Shown here piece after piece: positions 1 through 8,230 of a stretch of DNA of 64,000 bases. Both the position numbers and the translations under genes were made by a program. Source of the stretch: an uncultured Myxococcales bacterium (lineage in GTDB: Bacteria; Myxococcota_A; Polyangia; Polyangiales; Polyangiaceae); NCBI GenBank assembly GCA_937949945.1, contig CALFEQ010000194.1, forward strand, positions 1-64,000, read 5' to 3'. A model generated the notes under the pieces. The model searched no databases and was not told the origin of the DNA. It saw nothing but the letters and a program-made list of their open reading frames with translations. The stretch's first letter is position 1. Every line of letters starts with the position of its first letter.

Positions 1-943
1 TGCAGAGGTCGAAGCCCTTCTGCCAGGCGAGGCGCGAGACGATGCCGATGACGGGGACGCGCGGCAGGTAGCGCATGCCCATGCTCTCGACGAGCTTCTG
101 CTTGTTCCGCTCCTTCCCCGACAGATCGTCGATCGAGTAGTGGTGCTCGAGCCGTGAATCCGTGCGGGGATCCCACTCGTTCTCGTCGATGCCGTTGAGG
201 ATCCCGAAGAGGACGTCGCTCCTCTGACGGAGGAAGTAGTCGAGCCCGACGCCGTGCTCGGGGCGCTGGATCTCGCGCGCGTAGGTCGGGCTGACGGTCG
301 TGATCGCGTTCGCGTACAGGATGCCCGTGAGGAGGAAGTTGACCCGACCCTCCTTGAGCTGGTCCTGGTGGAAGTGATGGGCGGCGTCGGCGAGCCCGAG
401 CTCGCTGACGACGCCCGAGCCGAACGTCCCCTGGTGGCCGATGTTGTGGATCGTGAGGAGCGAGCGCGTCCCGGCGAAGAGCCGGTCCCACGCGAACATC
501 GTCCGGAGGAGCAGCGGGATGAGCGACGTCTGCCAGTCGTTGCAGTGGACGATGTCGGGGCGGAAGCCGAGGCGCTGCGCGATGACGAGCGCGGCCCAGG
601 ACAGGACCGCGAAGCGCAGGTGCTCGTCGTGGTCCTGCGTGTAGATGCCCTTCCGGTCGTAGAGCCCCGGGCACCGTACGAAGTAGACGGGGACCTGCGA
701 GCCCGGCAGCTTCGACTCGTAGACGGAGAAGACGACGCGCGTGCCGCCGAGCACGAGCACGGCCTCCCGCACGACCAGGTCGAACGTGCGGCCCGGCGCG
801 TGGACCCGGGAGTACATGGGCATGACGATGCGGACGTCGTGTCCGCGCGCCGCGAGCGCGCGAGGTAGTGCAGCGGCGACGTCGCCGAGCCCCCCGGTCT
901 TGGCGAACGGGGCCACTTCGGAAGAGACGAAGAGGACGTTCAC
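1..943 (-). CDS. glgA: Glycogen synthase, 5' part (runs off the left edge)
   Basis: This is the N-terminal two thirds of a GT5 glycogen/starch synthase, which adds glucose from ADP-glucose to alpha-1,4-glucan in the cytoplasm. The start is the GTG at 943, giving VNVLFVSSEVAPFAKTGGLGD. The KTGGLGD nucleotide-sugar loop sits at the N-terminus as it does in GlgA. Further on are the segment HCNDWQTSLIPL, then TIHNIGHQG, and NGIDENEWDP. The last visible residues, GIVSRLAWQKGFDL, begin the C-terminal GT-B domain. About 314 residues are visible of the usual 470-490. The gene is divergent from the ATP-grasp gene at 1222, and no other glycogen gene is in view. The family assignment is secure. Confidence 0.95.
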   Translation of the reverse strand, partial: MNVLFVSSEVAPFAKTGGLGDVAAALPRALAARGHDVRIVMPMYSRVHAPGRTFDLVVREAVLVLGGTRVVFSVYESKLPGSQVPVYFVRCPGLYDRKGIYTQDHDEHLRFAVLSWAALVIAQRLGFRPDIVHCNDWQTSLIPLLLRTMFAWDRLFAGTRSLLTIHNIGHQGTFGSGVVSELGLADAAHHFHQDQLKEGRVNFLLTGILYANAITTVSPTYAREIQRPEHGVGLDYFLRQRSDVLFGILNGIDENEWDPRTDSRLEHHYSIDDLSGKERNKQKLVESMGMRYLPRVPVIGIVSRLAWQKGFDLC

Positions 944-1221
944 GGGGCGCGCACCCTAGCACGGTCCGCGTCGCCGCGGCGCGCCCCGACCTCGTCCGTC
1001 GCCGCATGACGCTCGACGTCACGGCGCCGGCCGCTTCGGCCCCGTGCGTCACGCGCGGAGCCCGGTCCGCGCCGGCCGAGGCGGACGGCCGAGGGCGAGC
1101 CGGAGGGAGGGGAGGGGCCTGGCGGACGCCGGGGAAATCGCCCCCGCGGGCGTGGAGGCCGATGGAACTCGACGTCTCCTGCTGCTACGTTGCGCGCCCC
1201 ACTACAGCGAGGCTTGCCGCC

Positions 1222-2445
1222 GTGGACGTCATCTTCGTCGAGCCCTGTTTCCCCGCCAACCAGCGCGAGTTCGTGCGCGCCCTGCACTCGGTCGGTGCCC
1301 GCGTCATCGGCATCGGCGAACGGCCGAAGTCGGCCCTCGACGACGGGCTGCGCCACTGGATGGTGCACTACGAGCAGATCGGCAACGTCACGAGCGTCGA
1401 GCAGCTCGAGAAGGCCGTCCGCTGGCTGCAGACCAAGGCGAAGATCGAGCGCCTCGAGGCGGTCGTCGAGGCGCACGTCATGGCCGCGGCTCAGGTCCGC
1501 GAGCGCTGCGGCATCCCCGGGACGAGCGTGGAGACGGCGTTCCTCTGCCGCGACAAGCCCGCGATGAAGGAGGCCCTCCGCAAGGCCGGGATCCCGTGCG
1601 CGCAGTCGATCGGCTCGAACGATTCGAGCGAGATCAAGGAGTTCGCCGAGAAGGTCGGCTTCCCCCTCATCGTGAAGCCGCGCGACGCGGCCGGGGCCTC
1701 GGGAACGCGCCGCGTGAACAACGTCGGCGAGCTCCTCGAGGCGCTCGCCGCGTTCGGCGTCGACAAGGGCCGATCGGTCGCCGTCGAGGAGTTCATCGAG
1801 GGCCACGAAGGCTTCTACGACACCATCACGATCGACGGGAAGGTCGTCCACGACTTCGTCTCGCACTACTACCCGAACGTGCTCGAGGCGATGCGGACGC
1901 GCTGGATCTCGCCGCAGTTCGTCTCGACGAACCGCGTCGACATGGCGAAGGGCTACGAGGAGCTGCGGGAGATGGGCCAGAAGGTCATCACCGCGCTCGG
2001 CATCAAGACGTCGGCGACGCACATGGAGTGGTTCTTCGGGCCGAAGGGCCTGAAGTTCAGCGAGATCGGCTGCCGTCCGCCGGGCGTCCGCGCATGGGAC
2101 CTCTACGCGGTGGGCAACGAGTTCGACATCTACCGCGAGTGGGCGATGGCGGTCGTGCACGGCAAGACGAGCCAGCGTCTGTCGCGTCGCTTCGCCACGG
2201 GCATCATCGCGCTCCGTCCCGATCGCGACGGGCGCATCTCGCACTACGACGGGAAGGACGAGATGTTCAGGCGCTTCGGCGGCATGATCATCGACAGCCA
2301 CTTCCCGCCGCCGGGCACGCCCACGCAAGGCGTCGAGGCGGGGTACATGGCGAACGCGTGGGTCCGCATGAAGCACCCGGACTACGACACGCTGCGGTCG
2401 ATGCTCGACTGGGTCGGGCAGACGGTGAAGGTGCGCGCGGCATGA
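1222..2445 (+). CDS. ATP-grasp carboxylate-amine ligase (first of cluster)
   Basis: A protein of about 407 residues with an ATP-grasp fold. These enzymes activate a carboxylate as acyl-phosphate and join it to an amine or thiol. The start is taken as GTG 1222 (VDVIFVEPCFPANQREFVRA), because the family-like beta-strand begins there and a GCGAGG sits eight bases upstream. An ATG at 1162 in the same frame is the alternative. Residues ~1-110 form the pre-ATP-grasp domain. CRDKPAMKEALRKAGIPCA starts the ATP-binding part, FPLIVKPRDAAGASGTRRV carries the ATP lysine, and VAVEEFIEGHEGFYDT is the second nucleotide strand. The metal-binding strand is EWFFGPKGLKFSEIGCRPPG. The substrate is not predictable from sequence. 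The next gene starts 61 bases downstream on the same strand. Confidence 0.85.
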   Translation: MDVIFVEPCFPANQREFVRALHSVGARVIGIGERPKSALDDGLRHWMVHYEQIGNVTSVEQLEKAVRWLQTKAKIERLEAVVEAHVMAAAQVRERCGIPGTSVETAFLCRDKPAMKEALRKAGIPCAQSIGSNDSSEIKEFAEKVGFPLIVKPRDAAGASGTRRVNNVGELLEALAAFGVDKGRSVAVEEFIEGHEGFYDTITIDGKVVHDFVSHYYPNVLEAMRTRWISPQFVSTNRVDMAKGYEELREMGQKVITALGIKTSATHMEWFFGPKGLKFSEIGCRPPGVRAWDLYAVGNEFDIYREWAMAVVHGKTSQRLSRRFATGIIALRPDRDGRISHYDGKDEMFRRFGGMIIDSHFPPPGTPTQGVEAGYMANAWVRMKHPDYDTLRSMLDWVGQTVKVRAA

Positions 2446-2506
2446 CGCGATCGGGCGAGAGGCAGAAGGATCCCGGCTCCAACGGGGGGAGGAGGAGGCT
2501 CGTTTC

Positions 2507-3472
2507 GTGATTGCAGGGGACGCGCGCGCCGTCGTGCTGCTGGGGGCGCAGCGGTTCAACCCGACGCTCGGCCAGGCCGTGGCGGAGCTCGGTGTCCAGG
2601 GGAAGATCGCGACCATCACCGCCGGGTGGCAGGAGCGCGAGGAGGAGGACGAGGACCTCCACCGGCACCTCGACGGGCGCACGGTCAACCTGCGCCTGCA
2701 CGCCCGCGCCGAGGAGATCTTCCGCAAGGATCCGAAGTTCCACGCGGCGCACCGCAAGCGCCAGGCGATCCTCCGCCACCGGCAGGACTTCTACCGGATC
2801 CGCCTCGAGCACGCGCTCGACGCTCAGTACGTCATCCAGAACCGCGCCGCCCCGTCGGACATCCTCGAGGACGAGGCCCGAGCGTCGATCCAGGCGATCC
2901 GCGAGATCGATCGCATGCACCTCGAGCGCTGCCGGAGGGACTGGCAGGAGTTCGACGCGCGCTATCGTCCGGCCGAGCGCCCGGTCATCGCCGAGCATCG
3001 CGCCGAGATCGCGGAGATCGTGAAGGACTGCGACGCGATCGCCATCGCCGGTGGTCACGTCGCGTCGCTCCTCAACCGCCTCCGCCTCTTCGGGATCGCC
3101 GAGCTCGCGCGCGACAAGTACGTCTTCGCGTGGTGCGCGGGAGCGATGGCCGTCAGCGAGCGCGTCGTGCTCTTCCACCACTCGCCGCCGCAAGGGCAGG
3201 GCGCGGAGGAGGTGCTCGACGAGGGGCTCGGGCTGGCGGGCAACGTCGTCGTGCTCCCGCAGCCCGAGTTCCGGCTCCGGCTCGACGATCACGAGCGCAT
3301 CCAGGTCATGGTCCGGCGCTTCGCCCCGGCGGTGTGCCTCGCGATGCCGGCGCGCTCGCGCGTGACGTGGCTCAAGCACGGACCGAAGGACTCGCACGGT
3401 GTCATCGCCCTGCGCGACGACGGATCCAACGAGCGCTTCCAGGTCGCGGAGGCAGGAGGGCTGCACTCATGA
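2507..3472 (+). CDS. Peptidase-E/cyanophycinase-like (S51-type) hydrolase with Cys nucleophile
   Basis: A 321-residue protein starting at GTG 2507 behind a purine-rich GGGGGGAGGAGGAGG stretch. An N-terminal VVLLGAQRFNP strand is followed by a long charged helical insert (residues ~45-165). Then come IAIAGGHVASLLNRLRLFG and YVFAWCAGAMAVSE. The last two blocks match the S51 pattern, a GG loop followed by a nucleophile elbow G-x-S-A-G-A, but with Cys instead of Ser. S51 enzymes cut isoaspartyl-type or dipeptide bonds, and class I amidotransferases of the related fold use Cys. The catalytic His expected after the GLGL segment is not obvious (GLGLAGNVVVLPQPEFR). The stop overlaps the next start (ATGA), so translation is probably coupled to the esterase gene. 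The role could be hydrolysis or amidotransfer. Confidence 0.7.
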   Translation: MIAGDARAVVLLGAQRFNPTLGQAVAELGVQGKIATITAGWQEREEEDEDLHRHLDGRTVNLRLHARAEEIFRKDPKFHAAHRKRQAILRHRQDFYRIRLEHALDAQYVIQNRAAPSDILEDEARASIQAIREIDRMHLERCRRDWQEFDARYRPAERPVIAEHRAEIAEIVKDCDAIAIAGGHVASLLNRLRLFGIAELARDKYVFAWCAGAMAVSERVVLFHHSPPQGQGAEEVLDEGLGLAGNVVVLPQPEFRLRLDDHERIQVMVRRFAPAVCLAMPARSRVTWLKHGPKDSHGVIALRDDGSNERFQVAEAGGLHS

Positions 3473-4659
3473 GCAACGCGACGAAGCGTCCCTCGAATCG
3501 GCCTTCTGCGCTGATGAAGGCCGCACGCCCGGCGATCCACACGCTCATCGAGTCGAACCCCGACAACGAGAAGGTCGACAAGTTCCTCAAGGGACGGTCG
3601 GTGCCGATCGTCGAGGGGCCGAGCGTCACCTTCGTGTGGCGAGGAGAGGCCGACGGCGTCAATCTCCGCCACTGGATCTACGGCCTCGAGACGTCGACGG
3701 CGCTCACGCGCATCCCGAACACGGATCTCTGGTACCTGACGCTCGACATCCCGCACGGCTCGCGCGTCGAGTACAAGTTCGAGATCCGCCGCGGAGACCG
3801 GGTCGAGTGGATCGAGGACCCGCTCAACCCGAACCGCGCGCGCGATCCGTTCGGCGCGAACTCCGCGCTGCACGGCGACGGCTACGAGGTGCCCGACTGG
3901 GTGCACCCCGACTCGTTCGCACGGCCCGGTCACCTCGAGCCGTTCGGGTTCTACTCGAAGGCCTTCGGCGGCAAGCGCACGGGCAAGCTCTATCTCCCCG
4001 CCCGCTTCCGCAAGACGCGCCAGTACCCGCTGCTCGTCGTGCACGACGGCAGCGACTACCTGAACTACGCCGTCATGAAGACGGTGCTCGACAACCTGAT
4101 CGAGCGCCTCGAGATCCCGGACATGATCGTGGCGTTCACGGACTCGCCCGATCGCCTCCGCGAGTACGCGGCCGACGAGCGGCACGCGCGCTTCCTCACG
4201 GAGGAGCTCTTGCCGGACCTGACGAACCGCCTGCCGCTGCTCGATCGCCCGCAGGCGCGCTGCCTCATGGGCGCGAGCTTCGGCGCCGTCGCGGCCTTCT
4301 CGACGGCGTGCCGCTACCCGGGCACGTGGGGCCGGCTCCTCTTGCAGTCGGGCTCCTTCGCGTTCAGCGACATCGGCAAGTCGAACCGTCGCGGCCCGCT
4401 CTTCGACAACATCGTCAAGTTCGTGAACAAGTACCGCGAGGACCCGAAGCCGATCAGCGAGCGCATCTTCATGAGCTGCGGCGTCTACGAGTCCTTGATC
4501 TACGAGAACCGCTCGCTCGTCCCGCTGCTCGACTCGACGGGCATGCAGGTGAAGTTCGTCGAGGCGCGCGACGGCCACAACTGGGAGAACTGGCGCGACC
4601 GCCTGCGCGAAGGGCTCTCGTGGCTTTTCCCGGGGCCGTTGATGTTCATCTATGAATAG
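3469..4659 (+). CDS. Esterase-D/enterochelin-esterase-like hydrolase with N-terminal E-set domain
   Basis: A 396-residue protein whose ATG overlaps the upstream stop by four bases. Residues ~45-125 look like an early-set (CBM48-like) beta domain: VTFVWRG, then IPNTDLWYLTLDIPHGSRV and EYKFEIRRGD. This arrangement is found in enterochelin-esterase-type proteins. The alpha/beta-hydrolase part begins near residue 150 (KLYLPARFRKTRQYPLLVVHDG). The nucleophile elbow is CLMGASFGAVAAFS (G-A-S-F-G), and ARDGHNWENWRDRL carries the likely catalytic His. These enzymes hydrolyse ester or thioester bonds, and some act as acyl or peptidyl transferases. No signal peptide is seen. A 7-bp repeat element follows the stop codon immediately. 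Confidence 0.85.
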   Translation: MSNATKRPSNRPSALMKAARPAIHTLIESNPDNEKVDKFLKGRSVPIVEGPSVTFVWRGEADGVNLRHWIYGLETSTALTRIPNTDLWYLTLDIPHGSRVEYKFEIRRGDRVEWIEDPLNPNRARDPFGANSALHGDGYEVPDWVHPDSFARPGHLEPFGFYSKAFGGKRTGKLYLPARFRKTRQYPLLVVHDGSDYLNYAVMKTVLDNLIERLEIPDMIVAFTDSPDRLREYAADERHARFLTEELLPDLTNRLPLLDRPQARCLMGASFGAVAAFSTACRYPGTWGRLLLQSGSFAFSDIGKSNRRGPLFDNIVKFVNKYREDPKPISERIFMSCGVYESLIYENRSLVPLLDSTGMQVKFVEARDGHNWENWRDRLREGLSWLFPGPLMFIYE

Positions 4660-4898
4660 GCTCCAGACTCCAGGCTCCAGGCTCCAGGGGTTCCGAGCGA
4701 GACGTCCCCGATTCTCTCGCTTGGAGATCCGGGGCGCGAGCTGGAGACTGGTCAGGCCGGCGTCCTGTTGGAGACTGGAGAGTGGAGTCTGGAGACTGGA
4801 GTCTGATCAGAGTCGACGTCCTGCTGGAGCCTGGAGCCTGGAGCCTGATCAGAGTCGACGTCGTGCTGGAGACTGGAGACTGGAGTCTGGAGACTGAC
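4659..4898. repeat. Heptad-repeat intergenic element A
   Basis: The left arm (4660-4690) is a run of CTCCAGG-type 7-mers. The right arm (about 4768-4898) runs in the opposite sense as TGGAGAC/TGGAGCC/TGGAGTC 7-mers. Within the right arm a 21-bp block beginning TGATCAGAGTCGAC occurs at 4804-4824 and again at 4846-4866. The offset is 42 bp, or six heptads, so the phase of seven is kept throughout. The array runs to the start codon of the next gene and supplies its GGAG (4889-4892, seven bases before ATG 4900). There are no spacers of CRISPR type and no open transposase. Confidence 0.85.
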
Positions 4899-4899
4899 C

Positions 4900-6183
4900 A
4901 TGGCTGAAGTAACGAGGCACATCGGACTCTCGCTCGGCGCGGACATCTGCTGGCCGCTCTGCTTCGAAGCGATCATGAAGGAGCTCGACCTCCGCATCCC
5001 CATGAACGGGGACACGATCCGCTTCGAGGTCGAGCGGGTGACGATCGAGCCGTTCGACCTGCGCCAGGGCTGCAAGTACGACGTCGTCGTGGACCGGCTC
5101 ACGCACTGGTACCACACGAGCCGTGAGTGGATAAAAAAGGCCGTTCTGATGAACGACCTCTACGTGTTCAACAACCCGTGGAGCGTTCAGGCCAACGAGA
5201 AGCACACGACGTACTGCGCGATGATGCGCCTCGGCATGCGCATCCCGGACACGTGGATGGTGCCGCCGAAGTCCTACGAGGAGAACCCGGACCTCAAGCT
5301 CACGCTCACGCGACACGCCAAGTTGTTCGACCTGGGCGCCCTCGGCGAGCGGCTCGGCTTCCCTCTCTTCATGAAGCCGTACGACGGCGGCGGCTGGCGC
5401 GGCGTCACGAAGGTCGACAACGCGGCCGCGATGAAGAAGGCCTACGAGGAGAGCGGCAAGGCGGTCATGCACGTCCAGGCCGCCATCCACGGCTACGACC
5501 GGTTCGTCCGCTGCATCGGCTTCGGCCCGCAGACGCACTGCGTGCTCTACGACCCGTCGGCGCCGCTCCACGAGCGCTACACGACGAAGACGGACTTCAT
5601 CAGCAAGGAGGAGGAGCAGCACCTCCGCAAGATCACGCTGACGATCAACGCGTTCTTCGACTGGGAGTTCAATTCGTGCGAGGCGCTCCGCAGGGACGGC
5701 CTCTGGTACCCGATCGACTTCGCGAATCCGTGCCCCGACTCCCAGGTCACGTCGCTCCACTGGCACTTCCCGTGGCTGGTGAAGGCCTACCTCCGCTGGA
5801 CGATCTTCTGCGCGGCGACGAAGCGCAAGATGCGCAAGAACCAGGACTGGGCGCCGTTCATCGAGATCGCCGACATGGATCTGCCGTTCGAGGAGAAGCT
5901 CGAGCGGTACGCGGCGATCGCCGAGAAGCGCTTCGACACCGATCGCTTCGACGAGTTCTGCATGAAGCACCTGGCGCACCTCGACGAGGTGACGTGGAAA
6001 TTCTTCGGCACGCCTGCGGCCAAGGACGCGGTCCGGCAGAAGGTCGCCGCGCTCTACCCGCCGCACGAGCACGAGAAGTTCACCGAGCACTTCTGGAGCC
6101 GCATCCAGGAGTGGCGCGCGTGGGAGGAGGCGCGCATGCGCAAGAGCGTCCCGGCGGATCGTCCGTCGGGAAAGCTGCCCTGA
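4900..6183 (+). CDS. ATP-grasp ligase (second of cluster)
   Basis: A 427-residue cytoplasmic protein. The ATG at 4900 is set by a GGAG seven bases upstream that belongs to the repeat array. An N-terminal domain of about 110 residues (YDVVVDRLTHWYHTSREWIKK) precedes the ATP-grasp core. In that core FNNPWSVQANEKHTTYCAMM is the pre-ATP helix, and FPLFMKPYDGGGWRGV carries the ATP lysine and glycine loop. MHVQAAIHGYDRFVRCIGFG is the following strand, and FFDWEFNSCEAL with YPIDFANPCPD are the metal-binding acidic and Asn positions. The last ~130 residues are helical and charged. It is not closely similar in sequence to the ATP-grasp at 1222, so the two probably make different bonds. Substrate unknown. 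Confidence 0.85.
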   Translation: MAEVTRHIGLSLGADICWPLCFEAIMKELDLRIPMNGDTIRFEVERVTIEPFDLRQGCKYDVVVDRLTHWYHTSREWIKKAVLMNDLYVFNNPWSVQANEKHTTYCAMMRLGMRIPDTWMVPPKSYEENPDLKLTLTRHAKLFDLGALGERLGFPLFMKPYDGGGWRGVTKVDNAAAMKKAYEESGKAVMHVQAAIHGYDRFVRCIGFGPQTHCVLYDPSAPLHERYTTKTDFISKEEEQHLRKITLTINAFFDWEFNSCEALRRDGLWYPIDFANPCPDSQVTSLHWHFPWLVKAYLRWTIFCAATKRKMRKNQDWAPFIEIADMDLPFEEKLERYAAIAEKRFDTDRFDEFCMKHLAHLDEVTWKFFGTPAAKDAVRQKVAALYPPHEHEKFTEHFWSRIQEWRAWEEARMRKSVPADRPSGKLP

Positions 6184-6225
6184 CGGGCGCGCTCCCTCCG
6201 CGGGCCGCGAGCGGCGCGTGCGCGC

Positions 6226-8037
6226 TCACTGGTCGCGCATGAACAGGCAGCCCGCGATCCAGGCGCAGACGACGACGACGGCCAGGAGGCCGACGAGCGC
6301 GAGCATCGTCGCGTTCCGCTGCTGATCCAGCCGCTGCCGACTGGGCGTCGTCGGCTGCTGCCGCCTCGCTGCCCACGGCGGCGGCACGGGCGCGTACGCG
6401 GCGACGGGCGGCATCGGCTCGTGCGGCGCCATCGATGCCGCGTGCGGAGGGAACCCCTCGACGAGCGGGAGCGTCGAGCGGTTCGGATGGGGCGCCGGCA
6501 CGTAGTGCCTCTGCACGGGCTGGAGCGGGGCCGCGCGCGTCTCCACGTCGGCGACGTCCTCCTCGAACGCGTGGGGCGGATGCCGATCGATGCGGGGCGG
6601 ATGGTGATCGGGGAGCGGACGGTCCTGCGCCGGGCGTCTCGCCACGGGTGGCTCGGCCAGCGCCACCGTCGGCGCGTCCGTTCCTTCCTCCTCCTCCCAC
6701 GACGCGCGCTCTCGTGCCTCCGCCCTCGAGCGAGAGGGCGCCAGGCGGGTCGGCATCTCCTCGACGACCTCGCCGTCCGCCACCGGCGCCGCTCCGTGTC
6801 TCGCGGGGGCGGCGTGGAGCAGCGTCGGCGCCGAGGCCGGGCCTGGGGACGGCGGATCGGACGGAATCGGATCGCGTCCCTCCGAGGCCGGTCGAGCGCG
6901 CGCGGGACGGAGGTTGCGGGGCGCGGTCGTCGTGACCTCGTCGACGACGGGCGGCGGAGGCGTGGGGCGAGGGAGCCGCGACTCGGCGCGCGCGGGCGGA
7001 GACAGCGACGGCGGCACGCGTGCCGGTGGAGGCGGCGGTCGCGTGGGAGATCGCGCCGGCGGCGGCATCAGCACGGTCGCGGGCTTCGGCGGCGGCAAGA
7101 GCGAGACCTGCTCGCGCGTGGGCGGGGCGTCCGCCGAAGGCGTCGCCGGCGTGTCGGTCGCGGTGAACGCCTCCGGCATCGCCTTGCGGAGCGCCTCCTG
7201 CATCGCTCGCGCGGACTGCCAGCGACGCGCCTTCTCGAGCGCGAGCGCCTTGTCCACGACGGCGACGAGCTCGCGCGGTATGCCCTTGAACGCGACGGAC
7301 GCGAGGGAGCGCGCCTGACGCGTCGAGGTCGCGATGAGCAGCGCGCTCAAGTTGTCGTGGACGTGGACGGCCTCGCCCGAGAGGAGCGTGAACATCGTCG
7401 CTCCGAGCGCGTAGACGTCCGTCCGTGCGTCGATCGTGCCGCGTTTGCCGACGGCCTGCTCGGGGGCCATGAACTCGGGCGTGCCGAGCAGGATCCCCGT
7501 GGCGGTCGGCTCGTGCTCGAGCACCGACTCCTTGATGTGGGCGATCCCGAAGTCGAGCACCTTCACGGTGCCGTCGTTCTTCAAGAAGACGTTCTCGGGC
7601 TTGATGTCGCGGTGGATGATGCCCTTGTCGTGCGCGGCCGCGAGCACGTCGAGGACTTGGTCGCAGACGCGAACGACCTCGTCGGCGGGCAGCCGTCCGC
7701 CGAGGCGCACGCGGCGATCCTCGAGGTTCTCCCCGTCCTCGAGCAGCTCCATCACGATGTACGGCGAGCCGCTCGGTGTCACGTCGTCGTCGATCACGCG
7801 CACGACGCCCGGGTGGCCGACCTTGTTCGCCGCGTAGCCCTCGCGGAGGAATCGCCGCCGCACGTCCTCGTTGCGGCAGAACTGCGGGAGCATGATCTTG
7901 ATCGCCGCGCGCTGCCCGTGCCGGTGCTCCGCGCGGAACACGGTGGCCACGCCACCGCGGGCGATCTTGGCCACGATCCGCCATTTGTCCTGGAGGACGG
8001 TGCCGATCCAGCCCGAAGAGCGGTCGATGTCCTCCAT
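6226..8037 (-). CDS. Membrane-anchored Hanks-type Ser/Thr protein kinase
   Basis: About 603 residues from ATG 8037 (MEDIDRSSGWIGTVLQDKW); an upstream ATG at 8094 is possible but less likely. The kinase domain (residues ~15-290) has a glycine loop ARGGVATVF, lysine in AAIKIM, HRDIKPENV, DFGIAH and FMAPEQ, so it should be active. A Pro-rich disordered linker (~300-570) leads to one C-terminal transmembrane helix (TMLALVGLLAVVVVCAWIAG). The domain order kinase, proline linker and single membrane helix is typical of myxobacterial kinases. It sits inside the ligase cluster on the opposite strand. Whether it regulates the cluster cannot be told from sequence. Confidence 0.92.
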   Translation of the reverse strand: MEDIDRSSGWIGTVLQDKWRIVAKIARGGVATVFRAEHRHGQRAAIKIMLPQFCRNEDVRRRFLREGYAANKVGHPGVVRVIDDDVTPSGSPYIVMELLEDGENLEDRRVRLGGRLPADEVVRVCDQVLDVLAAAHDKGIIHRDIKPENVFLKNDGTVKVLDFGIAHIKESVLEHEPTATGILLGTPEFMAPEQAVGKRGTIDARTDVYALGATMFTLLSGEAVHVHDNLSALLIATSTRQARSLASVAFKGIPRELVAVVDKALALEKARRWQSARAMQEALRKAMPEAFTATDTPATPSADAPPTREQVSLLPPPKPATVLMPPPARSPTRPPPPPARVPPSLSPPARAESRLPRPTPPPPVVDEVTTTAPRNLRPARARPASEGRDPIPSDPPSPGPASAPTLLHAAPARHGAAPVADGEVVEEMPTRLAPSRSRAEARERASWEEEEGTDAPTVALAEPPVARRPAQDRPLPDHHPPRIDRHPPHAFEEDVADVETRAAPLQPVQRHYVPAPHPNRSTLPLVEGFPPHAASMAPHEPMPPVAAYAPVPPPWAARRQQPTTPSRQRLDQQRNATMLALVGLLAVVVVCAWIAGCLFMRDQ

Positions 8038-8230
8038 GGGGATTTGAGGTGTATCACGACGAGCACGGTCGTCGTCGGGGTGATGCGGCCCCATCCCCCG
8101 TTCCCGTTTCCGAGCCAGGTGCGCCGAGCATGCCCGTCGTGCGCGCGCGTGCGCCGATCTCTCCCATTTCTCGCTTGCCCTCGCGCCTGGGCCAGCGCGT
8201 CCGGGCCGGTCCGGGAAGACAACTGCGAGG

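Noticed and set aside
4768..4898. Tandem repeats that could be taken for a CRISPR array
   Set aside because: Units are 7 bp with no unique spacers of 25-40 bp, and no cas gene is in the window.
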